Of a stretch of 64,000 nucleotides of DNA, positions 60,690 through 64,000 are shown one piece after another; the stretch's first letter is position 1; each line of letters starts with the position of its first letter. Made by a program: the position numbers and the translations under genes. A model generated the notes under the pieces. The model was given only the letters and a program-made list of their open reading frames with translations, did not search any database and had not been told where the DNA came from. The DNA is from Anaerolineae bacterium (GTDB taxonomy: Bacteria; Chloroflexota; Anaerolineae; Promineifilales; Promineifilaceae). The DNA is taken from the NCBI GenBank assembly GCA_023382655.1, contig JAHDWK010000022.1, positions 1-64,000 of the forward strand, given 5' to 3'.

Positions 60690-62186
60690 ATGACTGTTGA
60701 TAAGAACAACATTGCCCAACATACAGCCAAAGGCTCACTTTATAGTGTATCTGCCGCGGCCATAACGTTCGTTTTGGGTTTTGTACGCACCACGGTCATG
60801 TTACGCCTGCTGCTGCCGGAGTACTTTGGCGTGAGTACGCTGGCTTTCTTCTATGCCAGTCTGGCCTTTGTCCTGTTTACGTTTGGCTTTGAGGCGGCTT
60901 ACCTTCACCATAAAGCTGTGGATGAAACGGTGCGGCGAACTTTTTTTACCTTGCGTTTTGGGCTCACAGTATCAGGTCTATTGTTAGCGGCGCTGCTGGC
61001 GCCGTTTGTTGGTTATTTTTACCCAGCCATGCCACAGCTTACGGCCGTCATGTGGGCTTATCTGGTTGTCTATATTCTCCGCACTTTTAATGTGTCCCAA
61101 CAGATAATGCTGAATAAACAACTGGCATTTCGGCAAATAGCGCAGACGGATGTTCTTTGCTCTTTTGTGATGACGATTGTTGGCCCGACCCTGGCCTGGA
61201 TGGGTTGGGGGGTATGGGCGATTGTAGCCGAACAGTTCAGCGCCGATGTCACACGCCTGTTGTTTCTCCAGGTTGTTCACCGCCCCTGGCGACCGCGTTT
61301 CGGCTGGGATCGGGAGCAGGCCCGTTGGTTTTGGGAATACGGCAAAAAAGCGTGGCACAGTTCTAACATCGCTTTTTTTCTCGATCGGGTTGATGACTGG
61401 TATGTAGGCACTTTTTTAGGAAACAGCGCCCTGGGCTACTATTCGCGGGCTTATGAATATGCCGGGTATCCGCAACGGGTGATTGCCAATCCCATACTTT
61501 CGGTATTTTCGCCTACCTTTGCCCATGTGCAGGAAGAACGGCAAAAACTATCCCGCGCCTTTTTTCGTCCTGTTAGCCTGATGGTGCGTACCGGCAGTTG
61601 GCTTTGTCTGGTATTCATCTTGACGGCACCGGAATTTATTCCCCTGTTATTGGGCGAAAAATGGCTGCCTATGCTGGGCACCTTCCAATTGATGGTTCTT
61701 TATACGCTCTTAGAACCATTGAGTATGGCCGCCCGCAACTTGCTGATGGCCACAGGACATCCGCAACAGGTTTTGCGCACCCGCATTCTGCAAATCGTTT
61801 TGTTTGTACCGGCCGTCTTTATTTTCGGGGCGTGGTGGAACATTGAGGGTGTAGCTTTAGCAATTGGTCTGGTGGCCTTAACAGGAACCATTGTGCTGTT
61901 CCGGTATACTCAACAAGTTGTTGATTATTCAGCGCGATTGCTGTGGTTTTGGCCGTTGTTTGCTACGGCCGTGACGGCGCTGCTGATTCTGGCGCTCAAT
62001 CCAGTGTGGGCCAACCTGAACCCCTGGCTGAATCTGGTAGTAAAAGTGGGGATGATTACGGCCGTGTACACCTTCATCCTCTTCCTCACCGAGCGAGAAC
62101 AACTAAATACCGGGCGCAAAATGATCTGGGGTATAATCGCTCCCATGCTCAAAGAAAAGATGAGAAAAAAGCCCGATGCCTCATAA
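60690..62186 (+). CDS. Polysaccharide flippase (MOP superfamily, Wzx-like)
   Basis: 498 aa with 12-14 hydrophobic helices. N-terminal AKGSLYSVSAAAITFVLGF and a loop ALGYYSRAYEYAGYPQRVIANPI typical of polysaccharide biosynthesis flippases, which turn undecaprenyl-linked repeat units across the membrane. Divergent from the GT4 gene and overlapping the methyltransferase start. Confidence 0.85.
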   Translation: MTVDKNNIAQHTAKGSLYSVSAAAITFVLGFVRTTVMLRLLLPEYFGVSTLAFFYASLAFVLFTFGFEAAYLHHKAVDETVRRTFFTLRFGLTVSGLLLAALLAPFVGYFYPAMPQLTAVMWAYLVVYILRTFNVSQQIMLNKQLAFRQIAQTDVLCSFVMTIVGPTLAWMGWGVWAIVAEQFSADVTRLLFLQVVHRPWRPRFGWDREQARWFWEYGKKAWHSSNIAFFLDRVDDWYVGTFLGNSALGYYSRAYEYAGYPQRVIANPILSVFSPTFAHVQEERQKLSRAFFRPVSLMVRTGSWLCLVFILTAPEFIPLLLGEKWLPMLGTFQLMVLYTLLEPLSMAARNLLMATGHPQQVLRTRILQIVLFVPAVFIFGAWWNIEGVALAIGLVALTGTIVLFRYTQQVVDYSARLLWFWPLFATAVTALLILALNPVWANLNPWLNLVVKVGMITAVYTFILFLTEREQLNTGRKMIWGIIAPMLKEKMRKKPDAS

Positions 62187-62973
62187 CGCACCGCCAGTTG
62201 GTTTACTGAAAAACATGAATGATGAAAACTCACGCTATTATGACGATTACTGGAAAACCATGCGGGAATGGCTACCCAACCCGTCGGTATCACCGCGGCA
62301 GCGCCAATTATTTATGGAATTTGTGAAACCAGAGACTGTGGTTCTAGATGTTGGCTGTGGTAATGGAGAGCATTACGGCCGTTTTCTTGCTTCAATTACA
62401 CCAGAATATTATGGCGTAGACATATCGGATGCAGCCATAGAAGTTGCGCAGAGTCATGGCATTCGCGCCCGGCAACATAACTTGCAAGCACCTCTACCAT
62501 TTCCCAATGAAATGTTTGACATTATCATTTGCCTGGAAGTATTAGAACATTTATTTGCGCCTGATTTTGTATTAGGGGAAATGCATCGCGTTCTGAAACC
62601 TGGTGGTCATATCATTTTTAGTGTGCCCAATATCGCGCACATTTCTAATCGTATACGCGCTGTGTTAGGGGGATTCTCTCCCGGAGGAACACCGGAAACT
62701 TCGTCGCGCCGCCCCTGGGCTGATCCTCATATTCGCTTTTTCACGGTTCGTTCCATCAAAGCGTTTGTAGCTGAACAAAATCTCCGTCTGCTGGATTTAC
62801 ATGGCGAAGGCTTTGCTCTGTTTAATACCATGCCGGTTTTAAGCCCATTGGCAGCGCATTTAGTGGGTTGGGAACGGTTGAAAGCGTGGTCACGGCCGTT
62901 TGAATTCTTAGCCAAATGGTGGCCTTCTCTTTGCGCCAATCACCTCTTTGTCATATTGGGTCGCGGAGAATAA
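62176..62973 (+). CDS. SAM-dependent class I methyltransferase
   Basis: 265 aa. Motif I VVLDVGCGNGEHYGRF, then YYGVDISDAAIEVA, FDIIICLEVLEHL and LKPGGHIIFSVPN: a complete Methyltransf_11/23 domain (about 50-160). The last 100 residues extend beyond the fold. ATG at 62215 is an alternative start. It overlaps the flippase by 11 bases, so a role in modifying the glycan or its lipid carrier is likely. Confidence 0.87.
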   Translation: MPHNAPPVGLLKNMNDENSRYYDDYWKTMREWLPNPSVSPRQRQLFMEFVKPETVVLDVGCGNGEHYGRFLASITPEYYGVDISDAAIEVAQSHGIRARQHNLQAPLPFPNEMFDIIICLEVLEHLFAPDFVLGEMHRVLKPGGHIIFSVPNIAHISNRIRAVLGGFSPGGTPETSSRRPWADPHIRFFTVRSIKAFVAEQNLRLLDLHGEGFALFNTMPVLSPLAAHLVGWERLKAWSRPFEFLAKWWPSLCANHLFVILGRGE

Positions 62974-62977
62974 AGCG

Positions 62978-64000
62978 ATGCGGGTTATTTATTCCAACGG
63001 TGCTCGTTTTGCTGGGGGCGGGATAGGTAACACCGCCTATCATGCCGTGCGTGGGCTGCACCGGCATCAACAGTTATACAAATTGCTCTGTGGCTCTTAT
63101 CGCCCGACAGAAATCCCCTCCCCACAAATTCGTTCATTGCGCTACCTTAGCCGTGTCTGGCGGAAGACGGCCGTTTATGACAAGAGTGGTTGGTTAGATT
63201 ACCAATATCGTCGTTTTTATGATAGGTGGGCAACGCAACAGATCGAACCCGTAGATGTCTATATCGGTTGGAGTGGTTATAACCTTCGTTCCCTACAAAA
63301 AGCCCGAACACTGGGAGCAATCACTATACTAGACCGGGCCCTGGCCCATCCCGCTTATCTGGATAAGCTGCTGTGCCTGGAAAGTCAGCAATGGAAATTT
63401 CCATACCGGCCAGCACGAACCAATTTTCTCGTACAACAAGAGATTGCCTCAGCGGATTATGTTTTTGTTCCCTCACCGTTCGTTCATCACACGTTTCAGA
63501 GCGAAGGAGAAGATACACAGAAACTTATCACCCTTCCTTTTGGTGTAGACACTGATCGCTTTCAGCCTGTGCCTCAAAACCAATCAACGACCAAACCTTT
63601 TACTGTTCTCTTTGTGGGGCATATATCCGTTCGTAAAGGGGTACCACACCTGTTAGCCGCCTGGGAGTTGCTCAACTGGTCCCAAGCAGAACTACTTATG
63701 GCAGGGGTCGTCACCTTGCCGGCGGAAATCCAACATCGTTACCGCCACCTGAATAATATCCGTTATTTAGGCCATGTGTCCGATCCAGCCCCTCTGTTCC
63801 AACAAGCAGATGTTTTTGTTTTTCCTTCACTCGCGGAAGGAAGCGCCCTGGTTACATATGAGGCACTGGCGTGTAGCTTGCCGGTAATTACCACCTTTAA
63901 CGCTGGTTCGGTTGTTCAGGATGGCATTGAAGGGTTCATTATTCCTACCCAGGACGCACAGGCAATTGCGGAAAAATTGTCATGTCTGCGTGCCGATGAC
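62978..64000 (+). CDS. GT4-family glycosyltransferase, cut by window end
   Basis: The frame starting at the ATG at 62978 runs without a stop through 341 codons to the last base. N-terminus RVIYSNGARFAGGGIGNTAY, then VDVYIGWSGYNLRSLQKA. The C-terminal domain has TVLFVGHISVRKGVPHLLAAW and SLAEGSALVTYEALACSLPVI with the E-x7-E motif. It starts four bases after the methyltransferase stop, so it is in the same operon. Only the last part of the gene is missing. Confidence 0.87.
   Translation, partial: MRVIYSNGARFAGGGIGNTAYHAVRGLHRHQQLYKLLCGSYRPTEIPSPQIRSLRYLSRVWRKTAVYDKSGWLDYQYRRFYDRWATQQIEPVDVYIGWSGYNLRSLQKARTLGAITILDRALAHPAYLDKLLCLESQQWKFPYRPARTNFLVQQEIASADYVFVPSPFVHHTFQSEGEDTQKLITLPFGVDTDRFQPVPQNQSTTKPFTVLFVGHISVRKGVPHLLAAWELLNWSQAELLMAGVVTLPAEIQHRYRHLNNIRYLGHVSDPAPLFQQADVFVFPSLAEGSALVTYEALACSLPVITTFNAGSVVQDGIEGFIIPTQDAQAIAEKLSCLRADD

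Larger units (their letters stand above)
904..63174. repeat. Dispersed over-represented octamer palindrome ACGGCCGT
   Basis: First copy at 904-911 and last at 63167-63174, with roughly a hundred between them by eye, on average about every 600 bp. At this base composition one or two are expected. Copies sit in all three codon phases: ACG GCC GTN gives Thr-Ala-Val, NAC GGC CGT gives Tyr/His/Asp/Asn-Gly-Arg, and NNA CGG CCG gives Arg-Pro. They also occur between genes, for example near 21191, 23547 and 32050. The distribution is therefore not a protein constraint. It resembles in kind the cyanobacterial HIP1 octamer. The exact count needs a script. Confidence 0.85.

Noticed and set aside
1..64000. 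tRNA or rRNA genes
   Set aside because: No T-arm GGTTCRANYCC with matching acceptor stem and no rRNA-like stretches were found by reading both strands; a tRNAscan run would settle it.

Overview
The window looks like chromosome from a free-living, non-pathogenic bacterium of the Chloroflexota (Anaerolineae/Caldilineae-like; inferred from gene content and style, not proven). Supporting signs are GC-rich short-spaced genes, many TM- or lipobox-anchored proteins with Pro/Thr-rich linkers, a CUT2 sugar transporter, a DICT-domain gene, PadR-type operons and abundant hairpin repeats between genes. I found no rRNA or tRNA gene. The octamer ACGGCCGT is hugely over-represented (roughly a hundred copies by eye against one or two expected). 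It behaves like a genome-wide highly iterated palindrome.

Layout: 1-0.8 kb, C-terminal piece of a Type IIG restriction-modification enzyme, AT-rich except for its tail. 1.1-8.3 kb, metabolic and housekeeping genes: acyl-CoA dehydrogenase, a MoaD/ThiS-like carrier, chromate transporter, P1B-4 metal ATPase, RlmH, and a CBS-regulated Mn pyrophosphatase. 8.4-16.2 kb, a PA14/SH3 secreted protein, two nucleotidyltransferase-fold proteins, an SPFH-HTH fusion with a coiled-coil partner, a lone amino-acid-type binding lipoprotein and a GH-A-like glycosidase. 16.4-19 kb, a DICT - SRPBCC - CrtI-like operon.

19-26.3 kb is the most interesting locus. A sugar ABC transporter (binding protein, ATPase, permease, minus strand) is divergent from a two-component pair. 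The binding protein is an in-frame tandem duplication whose two halves share about 704 identical base pairs. The response regulator is REC-LuxR HTH-REC. The histidine kinase carries a complete XylG-like ABC ATPase domain at its N-terminus, with the catalytic Glu, the H-loop His and the signature motif all replaced. I propose a transporter-coupled kinase in which a degenerate ATPase subunit acts as the sensor.

26.4-36 kb holds a large unrecognised protein, a GalU-like transferase, an SGNH protein, an rRNA methyltransferase and a PadR operon of two membrane-anchored FG-GAP propellers with a membrane protein between them. 36-46.6 kb holds sugar and cell-surface genes (GT2, radical SAM, HisN-like phosphatase, GlgB, CgeB-like GT, three tandem GT2 paralogs, a galE relic), a CRISPR-like relic and a possible structured RNA. 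46.6-58.4 kb holds exported proteins: a NAGPA-like protein, a glucose/sorbosone dehydrogenase, Yip1, Hsp20, two large anchored receptors built as SBP3 - NBR1-type FW - three Ig-like - META, and a DUF4377 - YbaY - META lipoprotein. 58.4-64 kb holds a fatty-acid desaturase and a polysaccharide cluster (GT4, flippase, methyltransferase, GT4 cut by the window end).
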